Source: Fluviicola sp. (lineage in GTDB: Bacteria; Bacteroidota; Bacteroidia; Flavobacteriales_D; Crocinitomicaceae). From it: 64,000 nucleotides of DNA. Of the stretch, positions 1 through 8,291 are shown piece by piece. Position 1 is the stretch's first letter. Every line of letters begins with the position of its first letter. The stretch is taken from the NCBI RefSeq assembly GCF_029266855.1, contig NZ_JAQSWB010000005.1, positions 124,001-188,000 of the forward strand, in the 5' to 3' direction. Under the pieces are notes generated by a model. That model had not been told where the DNA came from and made no database searches. It worked only from the letters and a program-made list of their open reading frames with translations. Made by a program: the position numbers and the translations under genes.

Positions 1-148
1 AATTCATGGAAATGATATAACTTGCAATTAAGAGATAGATCAGCAGGAAAACCACATCCAAAAACGCAGCAACTGCCCGATATACCGGGCTTGCAAGCTC
101 GTAATCGATTGTGACAAATTGAGACGTTGTGAAGGAAATTGTTTTCAT
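1..148 (-). CDS. RDD family membrane protein, N-terminal part (runs off window)
   Basis: The reverse strand from 148 to the window edge is an open frame of 49 codons starting with ATG and containing no stop. The peptide begins MKTISFTTSQFVTIDYELAS, then a polar/Arg-containing turn (PVYRAVAAFLD) and a hydrophobic helix (VVFLLIYLLIASYII). A short beta-like N-terminus followed by a helix with a conserved Arg and Asp is the usual start of Bacteroidota RDD-family membrane proteins, whose function is mostly unknown (some are linked to ion exchange). The family call rests on this short stretch only; the rest lies outside the window. It is read in the same direction as the next two minus-strand genes but is separated from them by about 200 bases with hairpins, so it is probably a separate unit. 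Confidence 0.6.
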   Translation of the reverse strand, partial: MKTISFTTSQFVTIDYELASPVYRAVAAFLDVVFLLIYLLIASYIISMN

Positions 149-252
149 ACCCTAAGAGATGTGAAACCGAAAATACATATTTTATCTCATTTAATTTACA
201 GAAGGTATTCTGCACCTTCGGCACAGCTTTCCTTTTTACCGCAAAAACGCAA

Positions 253-269
253 GCCTACCGGTCTCACTA
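253..269 (-). repeat. dispersed intergenic repeat, copy A
   Basis: Read on the minus strand this is TAGTGAGACCGGTAGGC. It matches 54426-54442 on the plus strand (TAGCGAGACCGGTAGGC) at 16 of 17 positions. Both copies are intergenic. No function is evident. Confidence 0.5.
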
Positions 270-290
270 ATTTTCCAACCTTACTTTTAT

Positions 291-350
291 AAAAAGCAGA
301 GCTTTTTATGACTGCGCTAACGCTTGTCTTTTATCACCAGCCATGGCTGG
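291..350 (-). terminator. hairpins after the endonuclease/phosphatase gene
   Basis: Two inverted repeats lie just past the minus-strand stop codon at 354-356. CCAGCCATGGCTGG (337-350) is a perfect palindrome able to form a 5-bp stem with a CATG loop, and AAAAAGC-AGA-GCTTTTT (291-307) is a 7-bp stem. Neither has a textbook U-tract on the minus strand, so terminator activity is only suggested by position. Confidence 0.35.
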
Positions 351-353
351 CTC

Positions 354-1385
354 TTATTTTAAAATCAGCTGGATGGGTAAATGATCCGAATAACCGCCGT
401 AATAATTTGGTCCGCCGTAAGTTGTTGAAGGTTTTTTACTTCCGTCCTTTTGCGTGAAGAGCAATTTTTCTTCATACACAATTTTGCCATCGTTGGAAGA
501 GAGCTGAATCCCGTTAGTCCCATTGTAAAGTGCTTTCGACACAATAAAATGATCCAGGACACCCCACTCACCCTTGAAGTTATGTGTTCCTTTTCCCGCT
601 TTATGGTCATCTTCAAATAAATCAAGCAAATCAGCGCCGGAATCACTTACTGCTTTTGCTTTCAAAACATCCTGAATGGAAACATTATCCGGGTGATCAT
701 TAAAATCTCCCATTAAAACGATGTTCGCCTTGGGATCTGCCTTTAAGATCTCATCCACTTTTTTGCGTGCGACCTCAGCTGCCTGAATTCGTCTGATCTC
801 AGACCCCTCACCCCCTCTGCGCGACGGCCAGTGATTCACAAACAAATGTAGGATCTTTCCTCCCTGCAATTCACCTTTCACATAAAGAATATCACGTGTT
901 TTGAAGTCCGGGATCGAATCAATCGAAACAGTCAGACTTTCCATTTTCAGCAATTTGAAACAGCTTTTATCATAAAGCAAACCACAGTCAATTCCCCTTG
1001 CATCCGGAGAATCTTTGTGGGCAATTTCATAATTTGTCTTTCCCAGGCGGCCCGTTTTTTTCAAATCATTCAAAACTCCCCTATTCTCAATTTCAATCAA
1101 TCCGATCAGAACCGGGTTTTCCGGGAGGTTCATCGTAATCGCTTCCACCAAATGATCCAGTTTCACTTTATATCTTTCGGTATTCCACTTCAATTTACCT
1201 TCCGGCAGGAACTCTTCATCAATCACCCCCTTGTCATCAATCGTATCGAATAAATTTTCTACGTTGTAAGACACGATCGCTCTGCTATGAAACGATTGAA
1301 GCTTGGTCTTCTTCGATTCTTTTTGCGAAAATCCGTTTACCGTACAAACGGAAACCAGGATTGAGAACAGTATAATTTTTTTCAT
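354..1385 (-). CDS. secreted endonuclease/exonuclease/phosphatase family protein
   Basis: 343 residues with a cleavable signal peptide (MKKIILFSILVSVCTVNGFS, then Q). The mature part carries the EEP-fold signatures in order: SYNVENLFD near the N-terminus (Asn that helps bind metal), an LIEIENRGVL segment with the metal-binding Glu, NHWPSRRGG (catalytic His), MGDFNDHP (Asp/Asn pair) and a terminal YSDHLPIQL (Asp-His pair). All expected catalytic positions appear intact, so a metal-dependent phosphodiesterase or nuclease acting outside the cytoplasm is likely; the substrate cannot be read from sequence. It lies 19 bases downstream of the M42 peptidase gene on the same strand and is probably co-transcribed with it. 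Confidence 0.88.
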   Translation of the reverse strand: MKKIILFSILVSVCTVNGFSQKESKKTKLQSFHSRAIVSYNVENLFDTIDDKGVIDEEFLPEGKLKWNTERYKVKLDHLVEAITMNLPENPVLIGLIEIENRGVLNDLKKTGRLGKTNYEIAHKDSPDARGIDCGLLYDKSCFKLLKMESLTVSIDSIPDFKTRDILYVKGELQGGKILHLFVNHWPSRRGGEGSEIRRIQAAEVARKKVDEILKADPKANIVLMGDFNDHPDNVSIQDVLKAKAVSDSGADLLDLFEDDHKAGKGTHNFKGEWGVLDHFIVSKALYNGTNGIQLSSNDGKIVYEEKLLFTQKDGSKKPSTTYGGPNYYGGYSDHLPIQLILK

Positions 1386-1404
1386 GTTGAAATCTGTATT
1401 TCTT

Positions 1405-2448
1405 TTAATATTCCAGCTTAAATTGATTGAGCTCTAACAAACATGAAGCCAGTAAATCAATACTAGCCTGGATATCGTCTTTATGTGCCATTTCAATAAC
1501 CTGGTGTAAATGTCGGGTTGGAATCGAAACCGCTCCAGCAATAGATCCTCCCGGAGACATCCGTTGGATTCCTGCAGTATCAGTACCTCCGGCTGTCAGA
1601 ATTTCCGGCTGCCATTTGATCTTATTTCTTTCAGCAACTTCTTTCATATAACGAACCATACGCAGATCACAAATTGTTGAAGCATCCATGATCTTGATAG
1701 CAGTTCCCTCTCCTAATTTTGTAATTTGTTCATGCGCTGCTGCTCCGGGTAAATCAAAGGCAATAGTAGTATCCAAACCAAAACCAAATTTTGGTTTAAT
1801 GTTCAAACTCGCCACATTTGCTCCACGAATACCTACTTCTTCCTGAACAGTAAAAACCATGTACACATCATTCGGAAGCTCTTTTCCTTTCAATACTTTC
1901 AGTACTTCTATTGCAATGAAAACAGCCAAACGGTTATCCAGGGATTTACTGTTGAAACACTCTCCCATCTCGATGAACTCCCTTTCACGTGTAATTACAT
2001 CACCGATGGAAACAAGTTCTTTCACCTTTTCAGCCGGCAAGCCGGTATCCACGAAATAATCCGAAAGTTTGGCAACTTTATTTCGCTCATCCTGCGTCAT
2101 AACGTGGATCGGTTTTGAAGCCATTACTCCGATTATATCCTCCTTTCCATGAATAATTACTCTTTGTGCAGTTAAAGTTTTCGGATCAAAACCTCCTAAA
2201 GTTGTAAAACGAATAAACCCTTTATCATCAATGTAAGTGACCATAAAGCCAATTTCATCCATATGTGCTCCAATCATAACAGATTGATCCGATTTTCCTC
2301 TGCGGATGCCATATACATTCCCCATGTTATCGACCTCTACGGAATCACAAAGAGACTCGATTTCACGCAGGACTAATTTTCTTACACGGTCTTCATGTCC
2401 GGGAGCACCGGGAGTTTTACATATTTCAGCCAGGAGTTTTTTATTCAT
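1405..2448 (-). CDS. M42 family metallopeptidase (glutamyl/deblocking aminopeptidase type)
   Basis: 347 residues from the chosen ATG at 2448 (MNKKLLAEICKTPGAPGHED). An upstream in-frame ATG at 2505 exists, but its extra 19 residues look unlike the family, and a -7 promoter word (CAAAAATA, minus-strand TATTTTTG) at 2466-2473 falls inside that extension. Family signatures: APGHEDRV near the N-terminus, IGAHMDEIGFMV (first zinc His and catalytic Asp), VQEEVGIRGA (catalytic Glu pair), LDTTIAFD (zinc Asp) and AGGTDTAGIQ (substrate binding). These cytosolic dinuclear-zinc aminopeptidases form dodecameric tetrahedral shells and trim peptides. Length is normal for the family. Probably first gene of a two-gene unit with the downstream EEP-family gene. 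Confidence 0.93.
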   Translation of the reverse strand: MNKKLLAEICKTPGAPGHEDRVRKLVLREIESLCDSVEVDNMGNVYGIRRGKSDQSVMIGAHMDEIGFMVTYIDDKGFIRFTTLGGFDPKTLTAQRVIIHGKEDIIGVMASKPIHVMTQDERNKVAKLSDYFVDTGLPAEKVKELVSIGDVITREREFIEMGECFNSKSLDNRLAVFIAIEVLKVLKGKELPNDVYMVFTVQEEVGIRGANVASLNIKPKFGFGLDTTIAFDLPGAAAHEQITKLGEGTAIKIMDASTICDLRMVRYMKEVAERNKIKWQPEILTAGGTDTAGIQRMSPGGSIAGAVSIPTRHLHQVIEMAHKDDIQASIDLLASCLLELNQFKLEY

Positions 2449-2465
2449 GAGATGTAATTTTGCGT

Positions 2466-2473
2466 CAAAAATA
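2466..2473 (-). promoter_or_regulatory. -7 promoter element for the M42 gene
   Basis: Minus-strand TATTTTTG, an exact TAnnTTTG match 17 bases before the ATG at 2448. It supports that start over the one at 2505. Confidence 0.5.
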
Positions 2474-2763
2474 ACAGAATTCCAGGTGCATCCGTCAATT
2501 ATCAACTTTAATGAATTGTTAAGCTGGTTAGTGATCAGGTAATCATTATTAGAATAAGATTAAATCGCGCTTTGAAAAGTAACTTTACGCAGCTTTGCCC
2601 GGTAATTCAAACCCAACAGACAAATTGTCGAAGCATCGGTTTAAGAACTTAATTATCAATGAGATTCTTTCTTTTTCCGAGAGAAAAGGAACGAATCTTA
2701 AGTACTAACAATTTTCTGTTTATTCGATCTTGGGAAAACACAGAATCTATTAAATAAAACCAC

Positions 2764-2771
2764 TAAATTTG
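2764..2771 (+). promoter_or_regulatory. -7 promoter element for the PKD/T9SS gene
   Basis: TAAATTTG, an exact match to TAnnTTTG, 46 bases before the ATG at 2818. No well-spaced TTG box was seen upstream. Confidence 0.45.
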
Positions 2772-2817
2772 ATATACTAAACCAGATTCACTTATTGAAT
2801 CTTAAAATCAACAAACT

Positions 2818-4977
2818 ATGAGAAAAGTTTTACTCTGTTTATCATTACTTCCACTGACCCTTCAAGTATCTGCTCAAACACAAATCGGCAACAGCAACCT
2901 TGAGGCATGGGAAACATCAACCTCAGAGATTGCAGAGCCTGTTAACTGGAACAGCTTTAAAACAGCTTCAGGCAGTTGGGCCAGTTTCGGGGGACAGCAA
3001 ATGGATAGATCAACAAACGTCAGACCAGGTTCAACCGGGTCATATTCTGCTCGTATCTGGTCGAGAAGTGTTTTAGGTGTTATTGCTCAAGGAAACATGA
3101 CTTTGGGCCGAATTGAAATGGGTAGTACAACTGCAAGCAGCACTAGTAATTACAATTACTCAAGTACCGGAAGCGGAACTTATTCGGAAGCATTTACAGA
3201 CAGCCCGGATTCAGTTATTATTTGGGTAAAATATAAACCTACTAATACGGGTGCAGGTCACATGGCAAGAATCAGCACCGTTATTCACAACAACACAAAT
3301 AATTATCAGGATCCCTGGCATGTTGCCGGAGCCAATACAATTGCAACTGCCATGGTGAATTTTCCCTACTCCGGTGGCAACTGGCAACGGATTTCTATTC
3401 CTTTTACGTATGTAGGAACTCCTTCAAATGCCGCTTTTGTTATAACAACAATTACAACAAATAATATCCCGGGAGGTGGGTCGGCAGGTGACACATTGCA
3501 TATTGACGATATGCAGTTGGTTTATGTACCTAAAGCAAATTTCAGTTCATCTTCAACGAATATTTGTACCGGAGGGAGTGTGACTTTTACCAACACATCT
3601 ACTAATTACCCAACTTCTTATTCCTGGAACTTCGGTGACGGGTCACCAAACGAAACTACAGCAAATCCGGTTCATCAGTATTCAACCGCAGGAACTTACA
3701 CCGCAACTTTGACCGTAACAAACCAATGGGGGTCCACTACCTCTGTTCCTGTTACGATCAATGTAAGCAACCCGGATGATGCAACATTCAGCTATACCCA
3801 GACGACTTATTGTTCCAATGCAGGGAATCAAACACCAACAGTTGTTGATGCAGGCACATTTACTGCAACACCCGCAGGTTTGTCCATCAATGCAACGACA
3901 GGTGTAATTGACTTGGCAGCTAGTACAGCCGGGACATATACCGTAACAAATACAACTTCGGGTGCTTGTCCGGATACTAAAACAACATCCATTACAATCA
4001 ATGCTGCAGCTGATGCGTCGTTCAATTACCCGTCGAACACCATTTGTTTGTCCGGTGCAAATCAAACTCCGACAACAGCAGAAGCAGGAACCTTCTCTTC
4101 TTCTCCCGCGGGATTAGTATTCGTAAGCACTTCCACGGGTGAGATCAATGTTTCCGGAAGTACTGCTGGAACTTATACGATTACTTATGATGTGGCAGGT
4201 GCTTGTCCGAATTCAAGTCAAACCAACATTACTCTTACAACAACCCCTGATGCTACGTTTACCTATGCACAAGGAACTTATTGTACTGATGCAACAGACC
4301 CAAGTCCGGTATTTGGTGCAGGAGCAAGCGGAGGAGTTTTTTCTGCAGCTCCGGGTGGATTGGCCATCAATACCAACTCAGGAGTAATTGATCTCTCTGC
4401 AAGTACAGCCGGAACATATACTGTAACAAACAATATTGCCGCTGTGGGTTCTTGTCCTGCTGATGTTGAAACGTTTACGGTAGTAGTCAATGCGTTACCA
4501 AACGTAGCATTAGGAACTTTCCAGGATGTTTGTGTTTACAATCCGGCATTTGCTTTATCAGGAGGAACACCTGCTGGCGGTACCTATAGCGGAACAGGAG
4601 TTAGCGGCGGAAATTTTGATCCCGCAGCAGCAGGTCTTGGATCCGAAACGATTACTTACTCTTATACGGATGCAACAACTACCTGTTCAAACACAGCTAC
4701 AAACACTATTCTGGTTGAGGCTTGTTTAGGACTTGAGAATAATGAAATTGCAACTGTTTCTGTTTACCCGAATCCAACTGACGGTAAATTAACATTGTCT
4801 AATGTCATCGGGAATAACGGATTTAAAGTTCTTTCTGCCTCAGGGCAAGTCGTTTTGAACGGACTTGTTTCAAACACGGCGAACACCATTGATTTGTCGG
4901 CATTTGAAAACGGGATCTATGTTCTTCAATTAACTCAGGAACAAGGTGTTCAAACTATCCGCATCGTTAAGAAATAA
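2818..4977 (+). CDS. T9SS-secreted protein with PCMD-like, PKD and tandem Ig-like domains
   Basis: 719 residues. Signal peptide 1-20 (MRKVLLCLSLLPLTLQVSAQ). Residues about 21-235 resemble the PCMD (putative carbohydrate metabolism) beta-sandwich: an N-terminal NSNLEAWE, a WNSF motif and a closing DTLHIDDMQLVY strand. Residues 239-317 are a PKD domain (SWNFGDGSP, YSTAGTYTATLTV). Three tandem repeats of about 80 residues follow (about 319-397, 398-476, 477-560), each with an ATF.Y start, a Cys near position 10, a G.F...P.GL strand and a STAGTYT(V/I)T strand. The C-terminus (about 648-719) is a type-A T9SS sorting domain with VYPNPTDGK and terminal IRIVKK. Expected to be cell-surface or extracellular, perhaps glycan-binding; the substrate is unknown. 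Confidence 0.85.
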   Translation: MRKVLLCLSLLPLTLQVSAQTQIGNSNLEAWETSTSEIAEPVNWNSFKTASGSWASFGGQQMDRSTNVRPGSTGSYSARIWSRSVLGVIAQGNMTLGRIEMGSTTASSTSNYNYSSTGSGTYSEAFTDSPDSVIIWVKYKPTNTGAGHMARISTVIHNNTNNYQDPWHVAGANTIATAMVNFPYSGGNWQRISIPFTYVGTPSNAAFVITTITTNNIPGGGSAGDTLHIDDMQLVYVPKANFSSSSTNICTGGSVTFTNTSTNYPTSYSWNFGDGSPNETTANPVHQYSTAGTYTATLTVTNQWGSTTSVPVTINVSNPDDATFSYTQTTYCSNAGNQTPTVVDAGTFTATPAGLSINATTGVIDLAASTAGTYTVTNTTSGACPDTKTTSITINAAADASFNYPSNTICLSGANQTPTTAEAGTFSSSPAGLVFVSTSTGEINVSGSTAGTYTITYDVAGACPNSSQTNITLTTTPDATFTYAQGTYCTDATDPSPVFGAGASGGVFSAAPGGLAINTNSGVIDLSASTAGTYTVTNNIAAVGSCPADVETFTVVVNALPNVALGTFQDVCVYNPAFALSGGTPAGGTYSGTGVSGGNFDPAAAGLGSETITYSYTDATTTCSNTATNTILVEACLGLENNEIATVSVYPNPTDGKLTLSNVIGNNGFKVLSASGQVVLNGLVSNTANTIDLSAFENGIYVLQLTQEQGVQTIRIVKK

Positions 4978-4985
4978 ATATTTCA

Positions 4986-4993
4986 TACCTTTG
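4986..4993 (+). promoter_or_regulatory. -7 promoter element for the TonB receptor gene
   Basis: TACCTTTG, an exact TAnnTTTG match. Transcription from it would begin close to 5000, so the hairpin at 5001-5027 would form the very 5' end of the receptor mRNA. Confidence 0.4.
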
Positions 4994-5000
4994 TTGTGCA

Positions 5001-5036
5001 ACCACCATTCTTACCCGGGATGGTGGTTCGCTTTTT
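5001..5036 (+). terminator. intrinsic terminator / leader hairpin
   Basis: Perfect 8-bp stem ACCACCAT (5001-5008) and ATGGTGGT (5020-5027), followed by TCGCTTTTT. It sits 23 bases after the T9SS gene stop. Its position also argues against starting the TonB receptor at 4996. Confidence 0.75.
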
Positions 5037-5049
5037 AATACTGCCGTTT

Positions 5050-7458
5050 ATGAAGTACTTGCTTTCCATCTTAATACTTTCGACTTCTTCGTACATTTTT
5101 GCCCAAACGGGCCGGATTACCGGCAAGGTACGTGACCTTCAGGGCGAGGCAGTAGTTGGTGCATCGGTCTTTGTTAAAGCCAACCAGCTTTACGGAGCAA
5201 ATTCAGATGAGAACGGTCAGTTTGTACTGGAACTTCCTGTCGGAGTTTATAATTTGATTTGCCGGATGGAAGGAATGAATACCGATACAATTCAAATCAA
5301 TGTTACGGAAAACGGTATCATTGAACTGGACATTCCGATGGAAGAGATTTCAACCGTATTGGATGTTGTAGAAATAAAAGTTGGAAAGTTTGACAAGCCC
5401 CTGGAAGATCAAACTGTTTCAATAGAAATCTTAAAACCACGTTTGATTGAAAGTAAAAATACACGAAGTATAGAAACCGCATTAGATCAAACACCCGGAT
5501 TAAATATTTTAGATGGTGAGCCTCAAATCAGAGGTGGTAGCGGATTTACTTTTGGTGTAGGATCTAAAGTTGCCGTTTTAGTAGATGATATGCCCATGCT
5601 TTCCGGTGATGCCGGAAGACCGGAATGGGGGTTTATCCCGGTTGAAAATATTAGCCAGGTAGAAGTAATAAAAGGTGCAGCATCTGTTCTTTCCGGAAGT
5701 TCTGCCTTATCCGGCTCTATTAATATTCGTACGGCCTATCCGACTTCCAAACCCCTGACCAAAGTAATTTTATATTCCGGTTTATACAGCACTCCTTCCA
5801 TGGAAGGTTCAAAATGGTATGACGATACACCCCTAATTGCCGGAGTTAATTTTTTACATTCCCGCAAACACAAACAATGGGATATTGTCATTGGAGGAAA
5901 TTTCAATTATGATCATGGATATATCGGCCCGCCAAGTACCGATTCTCTTGTTTGGGCGGATACCATCACCAATTTCAACAACAAACAAATGATTAGCAAA
6001 CGCGCCCGCGTTAACTTTAATTTATCTCGACGTTCGATCAAAACCAAAGGGTTAGTTTATGGAATAAATGGAAACGCGATGGTCGCTCAAAGCAACATGG
6101 TATTTGCGTGGTTAAATGACACAAGTGGTATTTACAATGCATATCCCGGTGCAGTTTTCCTACAAAATCAGTTGATCTTTAATCTTGATCCTTATATTAT
6201 TTATTCGACAAAATCAGGAAGCAAACACAGTTTAAGAACAAGAATGCTTCGAACCGTAAACGAACTTACTGCTAATCAAGATAATCAGTCCACCGTTTTA
6301 TACGGCGATTATCAATACAAAACATCCATCAAACAAATCATTCCTGTTGATTTCATTGGTGGTATAACGGTCCAAAACACCTACTCACATTCCAATATCT
6401 ATCGTGGTTCGGGCAGTCCGAATAACCAACTTCTGAATTTATCTGCTTATGCTCAGGCAGAAAAGAAATTCTGGAAGAGATTAACACTTTCTGTTGGCGG
6501 AAGACTGGAATACTTTCAATTAAATGATAGCACCACTGCTCTAAAACCTATTTTCAGAGCCGGATCTAACTTCAAAGTTCACAAAGCAACATTCCTAAGA
6601 GCTTCTTATGGACAGGGTTACCGCTTCCCAACTATTACCGAGCGCTTTATTCAAACAGGAGTAGGTAATTTCGGAGTATTTCCAAACCCTGATCTGAAAC
6701 CGGAAACAAGTTGGAATGCTGAAATTGGAATTAAACAAGGATTCAAAATTGGTCCGGTAATGAGTTTCTTCGATATTGCAGGATTCTGGCAAGAATACCA
6801 AAACACCATCGAATACATGTTTGGTATCTGGAAACCATTAACAACACCTGAAGCGCTTGGCTCTTCAGCCGGATTTATGTTCTTAAACACAGGCAATTCG
6901 CGTGTGAAAGGAATCGATGCCTCACTTGCAGGAACCATTGCGATTGGTAAAAAAAGTGATTTAACTTTCCTGGCCGGTTATAATTATATCTTGCCTACAA
7001 CTTTATCACCTGACTATTTGTATGCGACCGATTCCCTTAATCGTAAGTTTACTTACAACACCACTTCTTTAGATTCGGCCTCTCGCGTATTGAAATACCG
7101 TTTTCTCCACAATGTCAAAATGGACTTTGAGTATGTTTACAAAAAGGTACTCTCAGTTGGGTTCAGCGCAAAATACTTTTCCAAGATTGTGAATATGGAT
7201 GCAATCATCAAAGACTTTGAACAGTTAACACAAGATGTGGATGTTTTGCAGGATATCCAATACATGGACTTTTTTGAATCACACAGGAAAGGTAACTGGA
7301 TCTTTGACGCACGAATTTCTTTTTTACTGAGAGAGAAACACCGCTTTGCAATTATTGGCAGCAATATTCTGAATAGTACATATTCTCTCCGCCCTCTAAA
7401 AATTGAAGCCCCAAGAACGGTAATGCTTCAATATACGCTGAAATTAGGAGGTGATTAA
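5050..7458 (+). CDS. TonB-dependent outer-membrane receptor
   Basis: 802 residues from the ATG at 5050, which gives a clean signal peptide (MKYLLSILILSTSSYIFAQ). A longer in-frame start at 4996 would be encoded by the preceding hairpin and is rejected. Order of domains: carboxypeptidase-regulatory-like beta-sandwich about 20-110 (GRITGKVRD, DENGQFVLELP), plug domain about 125-240 (ETALDQTPGLNI, IRGGSGFTFG, VEVIKGAASVLSGSSALSGS) and a 22-strand-type barrel to the C-terminus. No SusD partner follows, so this is not a SusCD glycan pair. It lies 44 bases upstream of a SCO1/SenC-like gene, which makes metal (copper) or metallophore uptake a reasonable but unproven guess. Outer membrane; energised by TonB-ExbBD encoded elsewhere. 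Confidence 0.9.
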   Translation: MKYLLSILILSTSSYIFAQTGRITGKVRDLQGEAVVGASVFVKANQLYGANSDENGQFVLELPVGVYNLICRMEGMNTDTIQINVTENGIIELDIPMEEISTVLDVVEIKVGKFDKPLEDQTVSIEILKPRLIESKNTRSIETALDQTPGLNILDGEPQIRGGSGFTFGVGSKVAVLVDDMPMLSGDAGRPEWGFIPVENISQVEVIKGAASVLSGSSALSGSINIRTAYPTSKPLTKVILYSGLYSTPSMEGSKWYDDTPLIAGVNFLHSRKHKQWDIVIGGNFNYDHGYIGPPSTDSLVWADTITNFNNKQMISKRARVNFNLSRRSIKTKGLVYGINGNAMVAQSNMVFAWLNDTSGIYNAYPGAVFLQNQLIFNLDPYIIYSTKSGSKHSLRTRMLRTVNELTANQDNQSTVLYGDYQYKTSIKQIIPVDFIGGITVQNTYSHSNIYRGSGSPNNQLLNLSAYAQAEKKFWKRLTLSVGGRLEYFQLNDSTTALKPIFRAGSNFKVHKATFLRASYGQGYRFPTITERFIQTGVGNFGVFPNPDLKPETSWNAEIGIKQGFKIGPVMSFFDIAGFWQEYQNTIEYMFGIWKPLTTPEALGSSAGFMFLNTGNSRVKGIDASLAGTIAIGKKSDLTFLAGYNYILPTTLSPDYLYATDSLNRKFTYNTTSLDSASRVLKYRFLHNVKMDFEYVYKKVLSVGFSAKYFSKIVNMDAIIKDFEQLTQDVDVLQDIQYMDFFESHRKGNWIFDARISFLLREKHRFAIIGSNILNSTYSLRPLKIEAPRTVMLQYTLKLGGD

Positions 7459-7464
7459 TGTTCG

Positions 7465-7490
7465 TTGAAAGACTTTAGGCCGTATTTTTG
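7465..7490 (+). promoter_or_regulatory. candidate promoter of the SCO1-like gene
   Basis: TTG at 7465-7467 and TATTTTTG (exact TAnnTTTG) at 7483-7490, 12 bases before the ATG at 7503. The 15-base spacer is shorter than the usual ~20. The SCO gene may therefore have its own promoter as well as read-through from the receptor. Confidence 0.4.
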
Positions 7491-7502
7491 TAAAAAAACA
7501 GC

Positions 7503-8162
7503 ATGCGTGTTCTGATAGTTGCTCTCATTTTTGTAGCCGGTGTTACAATAGCATATTTCCTGACTAAACCAGGTGAAGACGAAACTCTGAAAGTATACAA
7601 TCCCATTGACGTGGAATCCGAAATGGTGGATAAGGATTTAAGCCGCAAAGGTTTTGGTCATACCATCCAGCAATTTTCATTTACAGACCAAAGCGGTAAA
7701 TCTTACGGATCGAAGGATTTGAAAGGTAAAATTTACGTTGCAGAGTATTTCTTTACCACCTGCGGAACGATCTGTCCTGTAATGAACGCTGAAATGCAGC
7801 GCGTGCAACAAGCATTCAAAGGAAACGATTCATTCAAAATTTTGAGTTTTACAGTTGATCCCGAAACGGATTCCGTTGCACAAATGAAACTTTACGCAGA
7901 TGGTCACGGGGCTGATCCGAAACAATGGCATTTTCTTACCGGTGATAAAAAAGACTTATACCAGTTGGCCCGAAGAAGTTTTTTCGTATTAAAACCGGCT
8001 GAAGCAGCTAATCAGGGAGATGTGGGTTCCGACTTTATTCACACAAACTATTTTGTATTGGTTGACACGAAAAAGAGAATCCGCGGATATTATGACGGAA
8101 CGGATTCCAAAGAAGTGGATAAACTGATTGGAGATATCCGGAAGCTCCTGGAAGAGAAATAA
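7503..8162 (+). CDS. SCO1/SenC family protein (copper chaperone-like thioredoxin fold)
   Basis: 219 residues. An N-terminal hydrophobic anchor (RVLIVALIFVAGVTIAYFL) is followed by a periplasm-facing thioredoxin-fold domain. The family copper ligands are all visible: CGTICP with Cys87 and Cys91 (CxxxC) and His180 in DFIHTNYF. SCO/PrrC proteins deliver copper to the CuA site of cytochrome c oxidase or act as thiol reductants; cytochrome oxidase genes are not in this window. Length is typical. The neighbour upstream is a TonB receptor, and a simple copper-uptake and delivery pairing is possible. A weak 7-bp inverted repeat (8175-8201) follows the gene. Confidence 0.92.
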   Translation: MRVLIVALIFVAGVTIAYFLTKPGEDETLKVYNPIDVESEMVDKDLSRKGFGHTIQQFSFTDQSGKSYGSKDLKGKIYVAEYFFTTCGTICPVMNAEMQRVQQAFKGNDSFKILSFTVDPETDSVAQMKLYADGHGADPKQWHFLTGDKKDLYQLARRSFFVLKPAEAANQGDVGSDFIHTNYFVLVDTKKRIRGYYDGTDSKEVDKLIGDIRKLLEEK

Positions 8163-8260
8163 CAAAAATCCGCTCTCTTTATACCTCCAGAATTTAAAGA
8201 GGTCAGGCTCTCCGAAGGGGGAACTTGAAAAATTTCATGTATTCGTTTGGGAATTCTGCT

Positions 8261-8268
8261 TATTTTCG
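8261..8268 (+). promoter_or_regulatory. near-match -7 element of the FHS transporter gene
   Basis: TATTTTCG, one mismatch from TAnnTTTG, 23 bases upstream of the ATG at 8292; a TTTG lies at 8246-8249. Confidence 0.3.
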
Positions 8269-8291
8269 ACCGGTAATCCAATTCGCAATTC

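Larger units (their letters stand above)
2449..2817. other. 369-bp divergent intergenic region
   Basis: This is the only gene-free stretch above 300 bases. It separates the leftward M42 gene from the rightward T9SS gene. On the minus strand 2466-2473 reads TATTTTTG and on the plus strand 2764-2771 reads TAAATTTG; both fit the Bacteroidetes -7 consensus TAnnTTTG. I see no open frame, RNA gene or strong hairpin in the remainder. Confidence 0.6.

Noticed and set aside
3682-4065. 127-codon antisense frame opposite the Ig-like repeats
   Set aside because: Cys-rich low-complexity peptide produced by the repetitive coding strand; no family signature and no promoter.
4996-5049. Longer N-terminus for the TonB receptor
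   Set aside because: It is encoded by the hairpin at 5001-5027 and would bury the signal peptide.
8175-8201. CTCTTTA...TAAAGAG inverted repeat after the SCO gene as a terminator
   Set aside because: Only 7 A/T-rich pairs, a 13-base loop and no T-run.
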